A program made the position numbers and the translations under genes. This document shows positions 8,890-17,792 of a stretch of 64,000 nt of DNA, piece after piece. Origin of the DNA: JAWKJY01 sp041393535 (GTDB lineage Bacteria; Actinomycetota; Thermoleophilia; Gaiellales; Gaiellaceae); assembly GCA_041393535.1 (NCBI GenBank), contig JAWKJY010000012.1, forward strand, positions 53,216-117,215, read 5' to 3'. A model generated the notes under the pieces. That model was not told the origin of the DNA. It saw only the letters and a list, made by a program, of their open reading frames with translations, and made no database searches. Position 1 is the stretch's first letter; each line of letters begins with the position of its first letter.

Positions 8890-9996
8890 TCAGCCGAGGA
8901 ACTCGAGGATGATCCGGTTCACGTCGCCGGCCGCCTCCAGCATCGGCGAGTGGCCGGCGCCGGGGAGCACCTCGACGCGGGCTCGAGCCGGGAGCGCGGT
9001 GGCGTGGGCGGGCGGGACGATCCGGTCGGCGTCGCCCCAGATCGCGAGCACCGGCACGTCGAGCTCGGCGAGCGCGCCGGCGAGGTCGATCGCCTGCCTG
9101 CCGCCGGGGAACACCTGGTCGGCGATCGCCCGCAGGGCCCCCTGGACGCCGTCGATCCGCTTCACCTTCAGCACGTCCTCGCAGAGCTGGCGGGTGACGA
9201 CGGCCGGGTCGGCGAACAGCAGCTGCAGGACCGGCTTGATCTGGTTGCGGCTCTCGGCCGCGAGGAACCCCTCGACGTACTCGCCGTTGATCTCGGGACC
9301 GAGGCCCGCGCTCGCGATCAGGACGAGCGAGGCGACGCGGGCCGGCTGCGTGCGCGCGAGCTCGACCGCGACGGCGCCGCCGAGCGAGTGGCCGACGAGG
9401 TGCGCCCGCTCGACCTCGAGTGCGTCGAGCGCGTCGCCGAGCGCGGCGGCGAGGGTCGCGAGCGAGCCGTCGCCGACGTCCTTCGAGGAGCCGCCGTGGC
9501 CGGGCAGGTCGAGCGTGATCGCCGTCCGGCTCTCGGCGAGCGCGGCCTGCGTGAACAGCCACGTCGTCAGGTCGCCGCCGAACCCGTGGACGAGCACGAC
9601 GGTCTCGTCGCCCGAGCCCATCCGCGTCGTCCGGAACGTCCGGCCGCCCGCCTCGACGGTCGTCGTCGCGCCCGCCTCGTCGTCGTCGGACCCGCCCGGG
9701 ACGAAGGACGCCTGGAACTCCTCGACGAACGCGTCGATCTCGGCATCGGGCACGGACGCGTCCGCGATCACGCCGAGCAGCGCCCCGACCGGCAGCTCCT
9801 CGCCGACCTGGGCGACGCGCCGCCGCAGGACGCCGGCGGCGGGCGACTCGACGAGGCCGTTGATCTTCTCGGTCTCGACCTCGGCGATCTCCATGCCCTG
9901 GGTGAGCTCGGCACCCTCCTCGACGAGCCAGGCGACGAGCTTCCCCTCGCTCATGGACATGCCCCACTTCGGCATGCCGAGCTTCGTCACGCTCAT
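8890..9996 (-). CDS. acoC: acetoin dehydrogenase E2 (lipoyl domain plus alpha/beta hydrolase)
   Basis: A 368-residue AcoC-type protein. Residues 1-78 are a lipoyl domain with the modified Lys in VETEKINGLVES. Residues from about 120 are an alpha/beta hydrolase fold (VLVHGFGGD, nucleophile elbow VGHSLGGA, final GAGHSP). This fusion is characteristic of acetoin-cleaving dehydrogenases, where it transfers the acetyl group from acetoin to CoA; pyruvate-type E2 has a different catalytic domain. The ATG overlaps the stop of the E1-beta gene (ATGA), indicating translational coupling. It is the last gene of the aco operon and ends near a hairpin. Confidence 0.9.
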   Translation of the reverse strand: MSVTKLGMPKWGMSMSEGKLVAWLVEEGAELTQGMEIAEVETEKINGLVESPAAGVLRRRVAQVGEELPVGALLGVIADASVPDAEIDAFVEEFQASFVPGGSDDDEAGATTTVEAGGRTFRTTRMGSGDETVVLVHGFGGDLTTWLFTQAALAESRTAITLDLPGHGGSSKDVGDGSLATLAAALGDALDALEVERAHLVGHSLGGAVAVELARTQPARVASLVLIASAGLGPEINGEYVEGFLAAESRNQIKPVLQLLFADPAVVTRQLCEDVLKVKRIDGVQGALRAIADQVFPGGRQAIDLAGALAELDVPVLAIWGDADRIVPPAHATALPARARVEVLPGAGHSPMLEAAGDVNRIILEFLG

Positions 9997-11012
9997 GCGC
10001 GCGACTCCGCCTCGACCACGTCGCGCACGGCGGCCGCGATCCTGTCGACGCTCGGGATGTACGCGTCCTCGAGCACGGGCGCGAACGGGACCGGCGTGTG
10101 CGGCGCCGTCACCGCCCGGGGAGCCGCCTTCAGCGCGTCGAAGCGGTTCTGCGAGACGAGCGAGACGATGTCCGCGGCGAGCGAGCAGCGCGGGTTCGAC
10201 TCGTCGACGACGACGAGGCGCCCCGTGTTCTCGACGCTCTCGTAGATCGACTCCTCGTCGAGCGGCGAGATCGTGCGCGGGTCGATCACCTCGCAGTCGA
10301 TCCCGTCCCCGGCGAGCGCCTCGGCGGCCTGCTCGGCGAACGTGACCATGCGGCCGAGCGCGACGATCGTCACGTCGGAGCCCTCGCGGACGAAGCGCGC
10401 CTCGCCGAACGGCACGACGTACGGCTCCTCGGGCACGTCGCCCTCGTCCGTGTACTGGACCTTGTTCTCGAAGAAGATCACCGGGTCGTCGTCCCGGATG
10501 GCCTGGATCAGCAGGCCCTTCGCGTCGTACGGCGTCGCCGGGACGACGACCTTCAGCCCCGGCACGTGGGTGAACATCGAGTAGAGGACCTGCGAGTGCT
10601 GCGCCGCGGCGCGGAAGCCGGCCCCGTACATCGTCCGGATCACGAGCGGCGTCCGCGGCTTGCCGCCGAACATGTAGCGGAGCTTCGCCGCCTGGTTCAG
10701 GAGCTGGTCGAAGCAGACGCCCATGAAGTCGACGAACATCAGCTCGGCGACCGGGCGGCAGCCCGACGCGGCAGCGCCGACGGCCGCGCCAATGAACGCG
10801 ATCTCGGAGAGCGGCGCGTCGAGGATCCGGTCGGGGAACCGCCCGTGGATGCCCTTGGTGACGCCGAGCGGGCCGCCCCACGCGTCGTCCTCGCCGGGTG
10901 CGCCGGAGCCGCCGACGACGTCCTCGCCGAAGACGACGACGGTCGGGTCGCGCTCCATCTCCTGGAGGAGCGCCTCGTTGATGGCCTGCTGCATCGTGAT
11001 GACACGCGGCAT
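9993..11012 (-). CDS. acoB: acetoin dehydrogenase E1 component, beta subunit
   Basis: A 339-residue transketolase-like beta subunit of a thiamine-diphosphate dehydrogenase. Features include VVVFGEDVVGG, RILDAPLSEIAFIGAAVGAA, the conserved HSQVLYSMFTHVPGLKVVVP stretch and the C-terminal transketolase domain (GRLVVVDE). Length fits AcoB/PdhB. It pairs with the alpha subunit just upstream and with AcoC, whose start overlaps this stop. Context (acoX, AcoC fusion) favours acetoin over pyruvate or branched-chain 2-oxo acids. Confidence 0.9.
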   Translation of the reverse strand: MPRVITMQQAINEALLQEMERDPTVVVFGEDVVGGSGAPGEDDAWGGPLGVTKGIHGRFPDRILDAPLSEIAFIGAAVGAAASGCRPVAELMFVDFMGVCFDQLLNQAAKLRYMFGGKPRTPLVIRTMYGAGFRAAAQHSQVLYSMFTHVPGLKVVVPATPYDAKGLLIQAIRDDDPVIFFENKVQYTDEGDVPEEPYVVPFGEARFVREGSDVTIVALGRMVTFAEQAAEALAGDGIDCEVIDPRTISPLDEESIYESVENTGRLVVVDESNPRCSLAADIVSLVSQNRFDALKAAPRAVTAPHTPVPFAPVLEDAYIPSVDRIAAAVRDVVEAESRA

Positions 11013-11014
11013 CG

Positions 11015-12005
11015 CTAGTACCTCACGTAGACGTCGGTGAGCAGGTCGGCCGGCTCGGGGTCGGGCGCGCTGCGCGCCTCGACGACGGCGCGCTCGACGA
11101 GCGCGAGCACGTCCTCGTCGATCGCCGCGAGGTCGGCCTCCTCGAGCAGCTCGCTGCCGAGCACGCGGGCCCGGAAGTGGGCGAGGCAGTCGCGATCCTC
11201 GCGTGCCTGCTCGGCCTCGCCCGGCGCGCGGTAGGTCTGCGCGTCGCCCTCGAAGTGCCCGTAGTAGCGCACCACCTTGCACTCGACCAGCGACGGGCCG
11301 GCGCCGGCGCGCGCCCGGCGGATCGCCTCGCCCGCGGCCTCCCAGACCGCGAAGAAGTCGTGCCCGTCGACGGTCACGCCGGCGACGCCGAAGCCGTCGG
11401 CGCGCTTCGCGACGTCGATCCCGCTCTGGTGGAAGAGCGACGAGGTCGACTCCGCGTAGCCGTTGTTCTCGACGACGAAGACGCAGGGCAGGCCCCACAC
11501 CGCGGCGAGGTTGAGGCTCTCGAGGAACGCGCCCTCGTTCGAGCCGCCGTCGCCGGTGAAGGCGACGCCGACCTGGTCGGTGCCGCGCACCTTCGCCGAC
11601 AGGCCGACGCCGCAGACCATCGGCGGCGAGCCGCCCACGATGCCGTTCGCGCCGAGCATCCCGACGTCGAAGTCGGCGACGTGCATCGAGCCGCCCTTGC
11701 CGCCGCAGAGCCCATCGCGCTTCGCGTACAGCTCCTTCATCATCGCGACGACGTCGCAGCCCTTCGCGATCGCGTGGCCGTGGCCGCGGTGCGTCGACCC
11801 GATCCAGTCGTCCTGGCGCAGGTGCGCGCAGACGCCGGCCGCGATCGCCTCCTCGCCCGCGTACAGGTGCACGAAGCCGGGGATGTCCCCGGTCGCGCAC
11901 TCGATGTGCAGCCGCTCCTCGAACTCGCGGATCGTGCGCATCACGCGGTAGGCGTCGAGAAGCCCTCGCGCGTGAGCTCCCCCCGCCCACGGTCGCCTGC
12001 GTCAT
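11015..12005 (-). CDS. acoA: acetoin dehydrogenase E1 component, alpha subunit (5' end frame-disrupted)
   Basis: The uninterrupted frame (11015-11944, 309 residues) begins MMRTIREFEERLHIE and contains the thiamine-diphosphate motif GDGGSNEGAFLESLNLAAVW...NN. The natural start is probably the ATG at 12005, which has GGGAGGAGG seven bases upstream and encodes MTQATVGG; family members then continue ELTREGLLDAYRV. Those residues are present but in two other frames, so two single-base losses appear to separate them (one in a seven-G run, one at GAGGGC). Restoring both gives about 330 residues, the normal AcoA length. Confidence 0.85.
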
Positions 12006-12025
12006 CGCGTCCTCCTCCCTGGTCG

Positions 12026-13072
12026 TCAACGTCCGGATGGGCCCTCGGTCACGAGCAGCCCGCGCATCGCGGCCTCGGTCATCGCGGCCTCGACGTCGAT
12101 CGTCACGGGCCCGTCGCCGACGGTCACGGTCACGTGGTCGTCCGGGCCGACCTCGAGCTCGCGCTCGCCGTCGAGCGCGATCGAGCCCCGCAGCGGCGCC
12201 AGCTCGAGCGGGACGCCGCGTTCCACGCGGCGCACCTCCTCGATCCCCACCTCGACGACGAGACCGGGTGCGAGCGGCACGTGCACGGTGCGCCACGACG
12301 CGCCCGCGGGCCCGAGCCGCAGGTGGAGCCTGTGCGGGTCGCGCGCCGAGACCGGCTCGATCAGGCCGGCGATCGCCGACAGCCCGATCGCGGCCGCGCT
12401 CGCGCGCGCGACGACGAGCTCCCGCGCGGTCTCGGGCCGCCAGACGGCGCGCGCGCCGACCCAGCGCTCGCCGCTCGTGGCGACGTCGACCAGGGCGAGG
12501 TCGACGGGCGTGCCGTCGAGCGCGATCGCGAGCGCCTTCTCGCGCCGCACGGTCTGGGGGCCGAGGCGGCCGGAGGCGACGAGCCCGGCCGCGAGCCCGG
12601 CGACGGTCGCCTCGCGCAGCTCGGGGAAGGCGTTGTTGGTCCCGGTCGAGAGCGCGCAGAGGGGCACGTCGCCCGAGGCCGCCGCGACGGCGCGGTGCGT
12701 GCCGTCGCCGCCGAGCACGACGATCGCGCCGACGCCCCGCTCGCGCATCAGCTCGACCGCCCGGACCGTGTCGCGCGCGTCGTGCGCGAGCTCGAGCGGG
12801 AGCGTCTCGAGCTCGGGGAAGGGCCCGCCGGCCGGCGTGGCGGCGCGCGCCCGCAGCTGGCGGGCGAGCGACTCCGAGACGCCGCCCGGCGCGGGCATCA
12901 CGAGCGCGTGCCCGACGCCCGCGGCGCCGAGCCCGGCGAGGGCCCGGTAGACCATCGCCCCCTTCTCCGCGTTGTCGAAGACGGAGGCGCCCGAGACGAG
13001 CCGGCGCACGTCGCGCCCCGAGGCGGGGTTCGCCACGATGCCGACGACGATCTCGCTCCCGGTCGTGCGCAC
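12026..13072 (-). CDS. acoX: AcoX-like ATP-NAD kinase family protein
   Basis: A 348-residue protein with the NAD-kinase/diacylglycerol-kinase fold: VGIVANPASGRDVRRLV at the N-terminus and VVLGGDGTHRAV near residue 120, followed by STGTNNAFP. Proteins of this kind head acetoin dehydrogenase operons and are called AcoX; their precise function is not settled. It is the first gene of acoXABC, 20 bp upstream of the acoA start codon at 12005. The start is a GTG with GAGAAT six bases upstream, possibly a leaderless -10. Confidence 0.82.
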   Translation of the reverse strand: MRTTGSEIVVGIVANPASGRDVRRLVSGASVFDNAEKGAMVYRALAGLGAAGVGHALVMPAPGGVSESLARQLRARAATPAGGPFPELETLPLELAHDARDTVRAVELMRERGVGAIVVLGGDGTHRAVAAASGDVPLCALSTGTNNAFPELREATVAGLAAGLVASGRLGPQTVRREKALAIALDGTPVDLALVDVATSGERWVGARAVWRPETARELVVARASAAAIGLSAIAGLIEPVSARDPHRLHLRLGPAGASWRTVHVPLAPGLVVEVGIEEVRRVERGVPLELAPLRGSIALDGERELEVGPDDHVTVTVGDGPVTIDVEAAMTEAAMRGLLVTEGPSGR

Positions 13073-13225
13073 GCGCGGATTCTCCCAGGTCGCGCGCGTC
13101 GACGAGCAGCGAGGAGTGGCTGCCCCTACGCAGAACCGGGCATGGCGGCACGTGGGTGCAATCCGCTACGGTCGTTCCGTCGTACAGGTACGTGGGAGAC
13201 CACACCAACAGGAGGAGGGAAGCAC

Positions 13226-13705
13226 GTGCGTCGTCGGGCACTGATGACCTTGTTCGTCGGTCTCGTGGTGGGGGTGGGGGCGATCTCGGCTGCGTGCGGC
13301 GGCGACGACGACTCGACTTCCCCGGCTCCCGCCCCGGCCGAGCCCGCACCCGCGGAGCCCGCACCCGCGGAGCCCGCACCGGCCGAGCCCGCACCCGCGG
13401 AGCCCGCACCGGCCGAGCCCGCACCCGCGGAGCCCGCACCCGCCGAGGGTGGCGGTGGTGACGCGGCCGCCGGCGAGGCGATCTTCACGAGCGCCGGCTG
13501 CGCCGGTTGCCACACCCTCGCGGCCGCCGGGGCCAGCGGCCAGGTCGGGCCGAACCTCGACGACGCCAAGCCGGACGAGGCGACCGTGATCCAGTTCGTG
13601 ACGAACGGCGCCGGCCCGATGCCCGCGTTCGGGGCGAGCGGCGCGCTGACCGAGCAGCAGATCAAGGACGTCGCCGCCTACGTCGTCGCGTCGACGAGCG
13701 GCTAG
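13226..13705 (+). CDS. lipoprotein c-type cytochrome with Ala-Pro-Glu linker
   Basis: A 159-residue exported monohaem cytochrome. GGAGGAGG lies seven bases before the GTG start. Residues 1-26 are a lipoprotein signal ending in the lipobox ISAAC, followed by an acidic GGDDDS. Residues about 35-75 are eight APAEP repeats that should form a stiff extended tether. The haem domain (from about residue 80) has CAGCH and a candidate axial Met in GPMPAFG, ending EQQIKDVAAYVV. It probably shuttles electrons on the outer face of the membrane. No oxidase genes are nearby. Confidence 0.92.
   Translation: MRRRALMTLFVGLVVGVGAISAACGGDDDSTSPAPAPAEPAPAEPAPAEPAPAEPAPAEPAPAEPAPAEPAPAEGGGGDAAAGEAIFTSAGCAGCHTLAAAGASGQVGPNLDDAKPDEATVIQFVTNGAGPMPAFGASGALTEQQIKDVAAYVVASTSG
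13337..13446 (+). repeat. in-frame 15-bp tandem repeat coding (APAEP)n
   Basis: About eight copies of a GAGCCCGCACC(C/G)GC(G/C)-type 15-bp unit lie inside the cytochrome gene. The units alternate two near-identical versions (CCCGCG and CGGCCG), giving a 30-bp higher-order pattern in part, so copy number could vary by slippage while staying in frame. Confidence 0.85.
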
Positions 13706-13713
13706 ATCGGAAC

Positions 13714-13763
13714 CGACGGGCCGGCCGGCAGGGGAGCGCGCTCCTCCGCCGGCCGGCCCGTCG
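13714..13763 (+). terminator. strong hairpin terminator after the cytochrome gene
   Basis: A 16-bp perfect GC stem (13714-13729 with 13748-13763) surrounds an inner GGAGCG/CGCTCC repeat, starting 9 bp after the cytochrome stop. The bases after it (TCGTTCCCGGGGCCG) resemble those after the sigH and carD hairpins. Confidence 0.85.
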
Positions 13764-14332
13764 TCGTTCCCGGGGCCGGTCGGGCGCCTCGAGCCGCGTC
13801 CCCCGTCGACCTCCCGTGCCGTGCGGCGTCCGAGCCCGCGCCGGCCGTGGCGGCCGATGCCGCCCCGGGCCGACGTGGCACGGCGGCCAGGCCCCGGCCC
13901 GGGGCCCCGGCGTCGTCCTCCGGCCGACGTCACAGCGAGCCCGGTGCGGGGTCGGGCCACGCCGAGCGCCGGGGCCACCCCGGTGTCGGCCAGGGCGCGT
14001 CGGCGAGCCGGTGACCGCGCCCCTCGAACGGCGTGGCTCCCCGGGATCAGTGGAGGAGCCGCGGCCGATGCACGAGCCCCCGTAGCCCGCAGCCGTGTGG
14101 AGCGATCGTCACGCACCCGGCACGGTCGCGCGACGGACACGCGCGTAGACCCGCGATAGGCTCGATGCCGGCGGCACGTGGACCCCCCACCCAAGGGCGG
14201 GCGTCCGCGGCGAGGACATGTCCCGTCGAGACGTGTCCGATCGGGACGAGCCCGACGGTCGGGCCGCCCCGGCCGCCGGCGACGACGGTCGACCGGGTCA
14301 AGCGGCCCTCGGCGGGTGCCGATCACCCGGGC
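13764..14332. other. intergenic stretch without a convincing gene
   Basis: About 570 bp of extremely GC-rich DNA. Open frames here are Arg/Pro-rich shadows with no family resemblance. The left part shows nothing recognisable. The right part (14095-14240) holds element A of the promoter-like repeat family described separately. Confidence 0.6.
14095..14240 (+). promoter_or_regulatory. element A: phased-repeat promoter followed by conserved 38-nt core
   Basis: Half-sites CGTCAC (14107), CGGCAC (14118) and CGCGAC (14129) are spaced exactly 11 bp. The last C starts a CGGACA -35 (14134-14139), then 17 bp, then a TAGGCT -10 (14157-14162). Seven bases later (14170) begins a 38-nt core, identical to that in element B (35402-35439). 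A hairpin follows (GGACATGTC with GACGTGTCC, one wobble pair). The predicted transcript would be a short RNA; a GTG at 14178 could alternatively start a short peptide beginning MDPPPKGG. Confidence 0.6.
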
Positions 14333-16480
14333 GTGTCCATCGCGGCGCCCACGCCGGACGTGCGGGCCCGTGCCTGGCGGGCGTCCCTCGTCGCGCTCGA
14401 CCCGCCTCGGGCGCTCGCCCTCGTCGTCGCGCTGACCGCGTTCGTCCGCGTGGTCGCGAGCTGGGCCCGGACGACGCCGGTCTACTTCCCCGACGAGTAC
14501 CTCTACTCCGAGCTCGGCCGCTCGCTGGTCGAGTCCGGCGAGCCGCTCGTGCGCGGCACGCGGACGTCGTTCCCCTCGCTGCTGCACCCGATCCTGACCG
14601 CGCCTGCTTGGCTGCTCGACGACGTGGAGGCCGCGTTCAGGCTGATCCAGTCGCTCGGCGCGGTCGCGATGGCGCTCGCCGCCGTCCCGGCGTTCCTGCT
14701 GGCACGCCGCGCAGGCGTCGGGGCCTGGCCGTCGGTCGCCGTCGCCGCGCTCGCGGTCGCCGTCCCCGACCTGCTGCTCTCGTCGTGGATCGTCGCGGAG
14801 CCGTTCGCCTACCCGCTCCTGCTCGGCGCGCTGTGGGCGGGCGTCGCGTCGATCGTCGACCCGCGCCGCCGCTACCAGCTCGCCTTCGTGGCCCTCGCGG
14901 CGCTCGCGCTCCTCGCGCGTGCCCAGCTCGCGCTCGTCCCGATCGCATTCCTCGCCGCGCTCCTCGCGACCGGCCTGCGAGAGCGCCGGCTCCGCGCGGC
15001 CCTGCGCGAGCAGGGCCTCGTCCTGGCGCTCGTCGGGCTGCCGGTCGCGCTCGGTGCCGCGCTGCTCGTGTCGGGTCGCCTCGGACCCTACTCCGGGGCC
15101 CTCTCCGTCGGCCTCGAGCCCCTCGGCGCGGCGCGCTGGAGCGCGACGAACGCCCTCGTCCTCGCGTACGCCGCCGGCTGGGCGATCGTCCCGGGCGCCC
15201 TCGTCGGCGCCTGGCTCGCGCTCGCCCGACCGGCCGGGCGAGGAGAGGCCGCCTTCGGCGCCGCCGCGATCACGTTCGGCCTCGGCACGCTGGTGCAGGC
15301 CGGGCTCGTCTCGTCCTCGCTGACCGGGCACGTCCACGAGCGCTACGTCTTCCCGCTCGTGCCGCTGCTCGCGATCGCCTTCTGCCTCTGGCTCGGTCGG
15401 GAGGCGCCGGGCCGGCTCGCCGTGGGCCTCCTCGCCGCGGGGCTGCTCGCCGTCTCCGCACTCGTGCCGCTCTCCGGGCTCGCGGCCGCCCAGGGGAAGG
15501 CCGACTCGCCGGTGCTCCGCGCGTTCGCGGAGCTCGAGCGGATCGCCGGCACGAGCGGCGACGCCGCGCTGCTCGTCGCCGCCGCGGCGGCCGTCCTGTC
15601 GCTCGTCGCCGCAGCGGGCGCCCTCCGCCGCACCGCCGCGCCGCTCGCGCTCGCCAGCTCGCTCGTCGTCTGTCTCGCCGCCTCGGGCGCCGCGATCGCC
15701 TACGACGCCGTGAACGCGGCTCGCGTCCGCGACGGGCTGCCGCTCGATCCGTCCTGGGTCGACGCGGCCGCGCGGGAGCCGGTGACGCTGCTGTGGACGC
15801 CGGGCGGCGACCCGGCCGACGCGCACGAGCTCCTGTTCTGGAACCGACGGGTCGACCGGGCGCTGCTGCTCCCCGACGCGCTCCCATTCGACCCGTACGC
15901 GGCCGACGGGGTGGTCGTCGACGCCGACGGGTCGCTCTCGATGCGCGGCCGCGTCGTCGACGGCCCGCTCGTCGTCGAGGATCGCGCGACGACGGTCGTC
16001 CTCGCCGGCGCACGGCCCGTCGCCGCCTCCGAGGCCCAGACGCTCTGGCTTCCCACCGGCCCGGAGCCGCCGCGGCTCGCGCTCCAGCTGACGGGCCGCG
16101 CCCGGGACGGCTGGCTCTCGCCGCTCGCAGACCTCACGGTCTGGCCGACGGACGGCGGCCCCGTCCTCGCCGCCCGGCTCGTGCTCGACGTCCAGGCTCC
16201 TCCCGGCGAGCGCGCGGTCGAGCTCGAGATCGTCCCCGACCGCGGTCGACCGCTCGTCGCCCGGGTCGCGCCGGGAGCCGTCGGCCGCGTGACCGCCACG
16301 ATCTGCGTCCGCGGCCCGTGGCACGCGAACGTGCGGGCGACCCCCGCCAGCGCGGTCGGGAGCCGCGCGGTGGCGCTGCTCGCGGAGGTGCCGCGGCTCG
16401 TGCCCGACCCCACCGCCTGCGCGGGCCGCGTCCCGCTCGAGCCCGACCCGGCGCCCGGGCCTACCGCCGCGACGGTCTGA
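14333..16480 (+). CDS. large polytopic membrane protein, GT-C glycosyltransferase-like
   Basis: About 715 residues. After a short cytosolic leader, roughly a dozen hydrophobic helices fill residues 25-480, with an early loop TTPVYFPDEYLYSELGRSLVESG: an acidic motif after the first helix is the usual catalytic signature of GT-C transferases such as ArnT/PMT. The C-terminal 230 residues are a soluble beta-rich domain. This suggests transfer of sugar from a polyprenyl carrier outside the membrane, but family membership is inferred from layout. The GTG at 14333 is the best of several possible starts; upstream in-frame sequence is low-complexity. Confidence 0.7.
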   Translation: MSIAAPTPDVRARAWRASLVALDPPRALALVVALTAFVRVVASWARTTPVYFPDEYLYSELGRSLVESGEPLVRGTRTSFPSLLHPILTAPAWLLDDVEAAFRLIQSLGAVAMALAAVPAFLLARRAGVGAWPSVAVAALAVAVPDLLLSSWIVAEPFAYPLLLGALWAGVASIVDPRRRYQLAFVALAALALLARAQLALVPIAFLAALLATGLRERRLRAALREQGLVLALVGLPVALGAALLVSGRLGPYSGALSVGLEPLGAARWSATNALVLAYAAGWAIVPGALVGAWLALARPAGRGEAAFGAAAITFGLGTLVQAGLVSSSLTGHVHERYVFPLVPLLAIAFCLWLGREAPGRLAVGLLAAGLLAVSALVPLSGLAAAQGKADSPVLRAFAELERIAGTSGDAALLVAAAAAVLSLVAAAGALRRTAAPLALASSLVVCLAASGAAIAYDAVNAARVRDGLPLDPSWVDAAAREPVTLLWTPGGDPADAHELLFWNRRVDRALLLPDALPFDPYAADGVVVDADGSLSMRGRVVDGPLVVEDRATTVVLAGARPVAASEAQTLWLPTGPEPPRLALQLTGRARDGWLSPLADLTVWPTDGGPVLAARLVLDVQAPPGERAVELEIVPDRGRPLVARVAPGAVGRVTATICVRGPWHANVRATPASAVGSRAVALLAEVPRLVPDPTACAGRVPLEPDPAPGPTAATV

Positions 16481-16494
16481 CCCCGCCACGTGCG

Positions 16495-16864
16495 ATGCTC
16501 CCGGCCGTGACGCTCGAGGAGCTCCTCGCCGGCCACGACGCCGACGTGGCGGCGCTCGCCCGCGCGCTCGTCGACCTCCTCGACGCGGCCGGCGGCGGGC
16601 TGGAGCGACGGGTCTGGCCCGGCTGGCACGGCGTCGGCCTGCGGGACGAGGTGGCCGGCCACCTCGTCGGCGTGTTCGCGCGAGCGCGACGTGCGCGTCT
16701 ACTTCGAGCGCGGCGTTGCCCTGCCCGACCCGCAGGGCATCCTCACCGGGGACGGGACGACGACGCGGCTGCTCGAGCTCGCGCCCGGCGACCCGATCCC
16801 CGCGGCTGCGCTCGCGGAGCTCGTCCGGGAGGCGATCGCGCACGGCGCCTCGCGGCGGGTCTGA
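16495..16864 (+). pseudogene. DUF1801-like small protein, frame broken
   Basis: The first frame reads VTLEELLAGHDADVAALARALVDLL...RVWPGWHGVGLRDEVAGHLVGVF, then at about 16681-16690 (a GCGCGAGCGC stretch) homology continues in another frame as RDVRVYFERGVALPDPQGILTGDG...ELVREAIAHG. Together these match the DUF1801 layout (about 120 residues). A missing GC dinucleotide or similar slip would explain it. The start could be the ATG at 16495 or the GTG at 16507. Function of the family is not established. Confidence 0.6.
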
Positions 16865-16878
16865 GCGAGGAGCGGAGG

Positions 16879-16951
16879 AGCCGGAGCCGGGACTCGAACC
16901 CGGGACCTCGCGCTTACAAGGCGCTTGCTCTACCAGCTGAGCTACTCCGGC
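16879..16951 (-). tRNA. tRNA-Thr (anticodon UGU)
   Basis: A complete 73-nt cloverleaf on the minus strand: acceptor GCCGGAG/CTCCGGC, D-arm with AGCTCAGCTGGTAGAGC, anticodon loop CTTGTAA (anticodon TGT) and T-arm with GGTTCGAGTCC. The discriminator base is U and no CCA is encoded. It lies 111 bp beyond the sigH stop codon, after the sigH hairpin. Confidence 0.96.
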
Positions 16952-17011
16952 CCGAGCCCGGATGGTAGCGCCGGGCCGCCGGGCGCCAGCGTCGACACGG
17001 CCCCGGAACGA

Positions 17012-17039
17012 CGACGGCCCGGGCGAGGCCGGGCCGTCG
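17012..17039 (-). terminator. hairpin terminator after sigH
   Basis: An 11-bp perfect stem (17012-17022 with 17029-17039) 23 bp after the sigH stop. On the minus strand it is followed by TCGTTCCGGGGCCG, nearly the same tail as after the carD hairpin. Confidence 0.75.
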
Positions 17040-17062
17040 GGACGATGCGGTCGGCGCGGGCG

Positions 17063-17725
17063 TCAGTCGACGACCGCGCGCGCCTTCTGGTGCTGCAGGA
17101 CCTTGCGCTTCACGCGCTGCAGGGCGTTGTCGATCGTCTTCGTGTCGACCTCGAGCTCCTCGGCCATCTCCTCGTAGGAGAGCCCCTCGAGGTAGAGGCG
17201 GAGCGAGCTCGACTCGAGCGGCGAGAGGCCCGTGCCGAGGCAGAAGACGAGGCTCTGGAGCTCCTCGGTCGAGATCACGCAGATCGCGGGGTCGTTCACC
17301 CCGGGGCCCGGCAGGGCGTCGCCGACGGTGACGTCGCCGTCCTCCTGCCCCGCGGGGGACTGGCTGAACGAGACGTACGAGTTCAGGGCGGCGTGCTTGT
17401 AGCGGGTCGCCGTCTTGATCGCGGTGATGATCTGCCGCGTGATGCAGAGCTCGGCGAAGCTGCGGAACGACGTCTCCTTATCGGAGCGGAAGTCGCGCAC
17501 CGCCTTGTAGAGGCCGACGAGCCCCTCCTGGATCAGGTCGTCGGAGTCGCCGCCGGCGAGGAAGTACGAGCTCGCCTTGAGCCGCACAAAGCCGTGGTAC
17601 TTGCGGATCAGCGTGTCCATCGCACGCGAATCGCCGTTCCGAGCCTTCAGGACGAGGCGCATGTCCTCAACTTCACGTTGAGCCTTATCCTGGAGCTGGG
17701 TCGCGGTGAGGGGCTGTCGGGCCAC
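17063..17725 (-). CDS. sigH: SigH-like RNA polymerase sigma-70 family factor
   Basis: A 220-residue sigma factor with region 2 (YHGFVRLKASSYFLAGGDSDDLIQEGLVGLYKAVRDF and FRSFAELCITRQIITAIKTATR) and region 4 (LSPLESSSLRLYLEGLSYEEMAEEL...IDNALQRVKRKV). Length and sequence fit the SigH/sigma-30 family, and the order gltX-cysS-rlmB-yacP-sigH matches that around sigH in Bacillus. In a non-sporulating actinobacterium its regulon is unknown. The GTG at 17725 is chosen because GGGAGG lies just upstream; a TTG 15 bases earlier would translate through that ribosome site. Confidence 0.9.
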   Translation of the reverse strand: MARQPLTATQLQDKAQREVEDMRLVLKARNGDSRAMDTLIRKYHGFVRLKASSYFLAGGDSDDLIQEGLVGLYKAVRDFRSDKETSFRSFAELCITRQIITAIKTATRYKHAALNSYVSFSQSPAGQEDGDVTVGDALPGPGVNDPAICVISTEELQSLVFCLGTGLSPLESSSLRLYLEGLSYEEMAEELEVDTKTIDNALQRVKRKVLQHQKARAVVD

Positions 17726-17792
17726 TAATCCTCCCTGCAAATCACGGTAAACCGCATCGTCGTCGGTCGCGGCCCGCCAGCACCGCGCCCAG

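Noticed and set aside
13764..14094. Another element copy or gene left of element A
   Set aside because: Scattered matches to CGTCAC and CGGCAC occur, as expected by chance in such sequence, but without 11-bp spacing or a -10 box.
14178..14435. 85-codon GTG frame beginning in the conserved core
   Set aside because: Beyond the first ten residues it is Arg-rich and not shared with the element B frame, so not listed as a gene; kept only as an alternative reading of the core.
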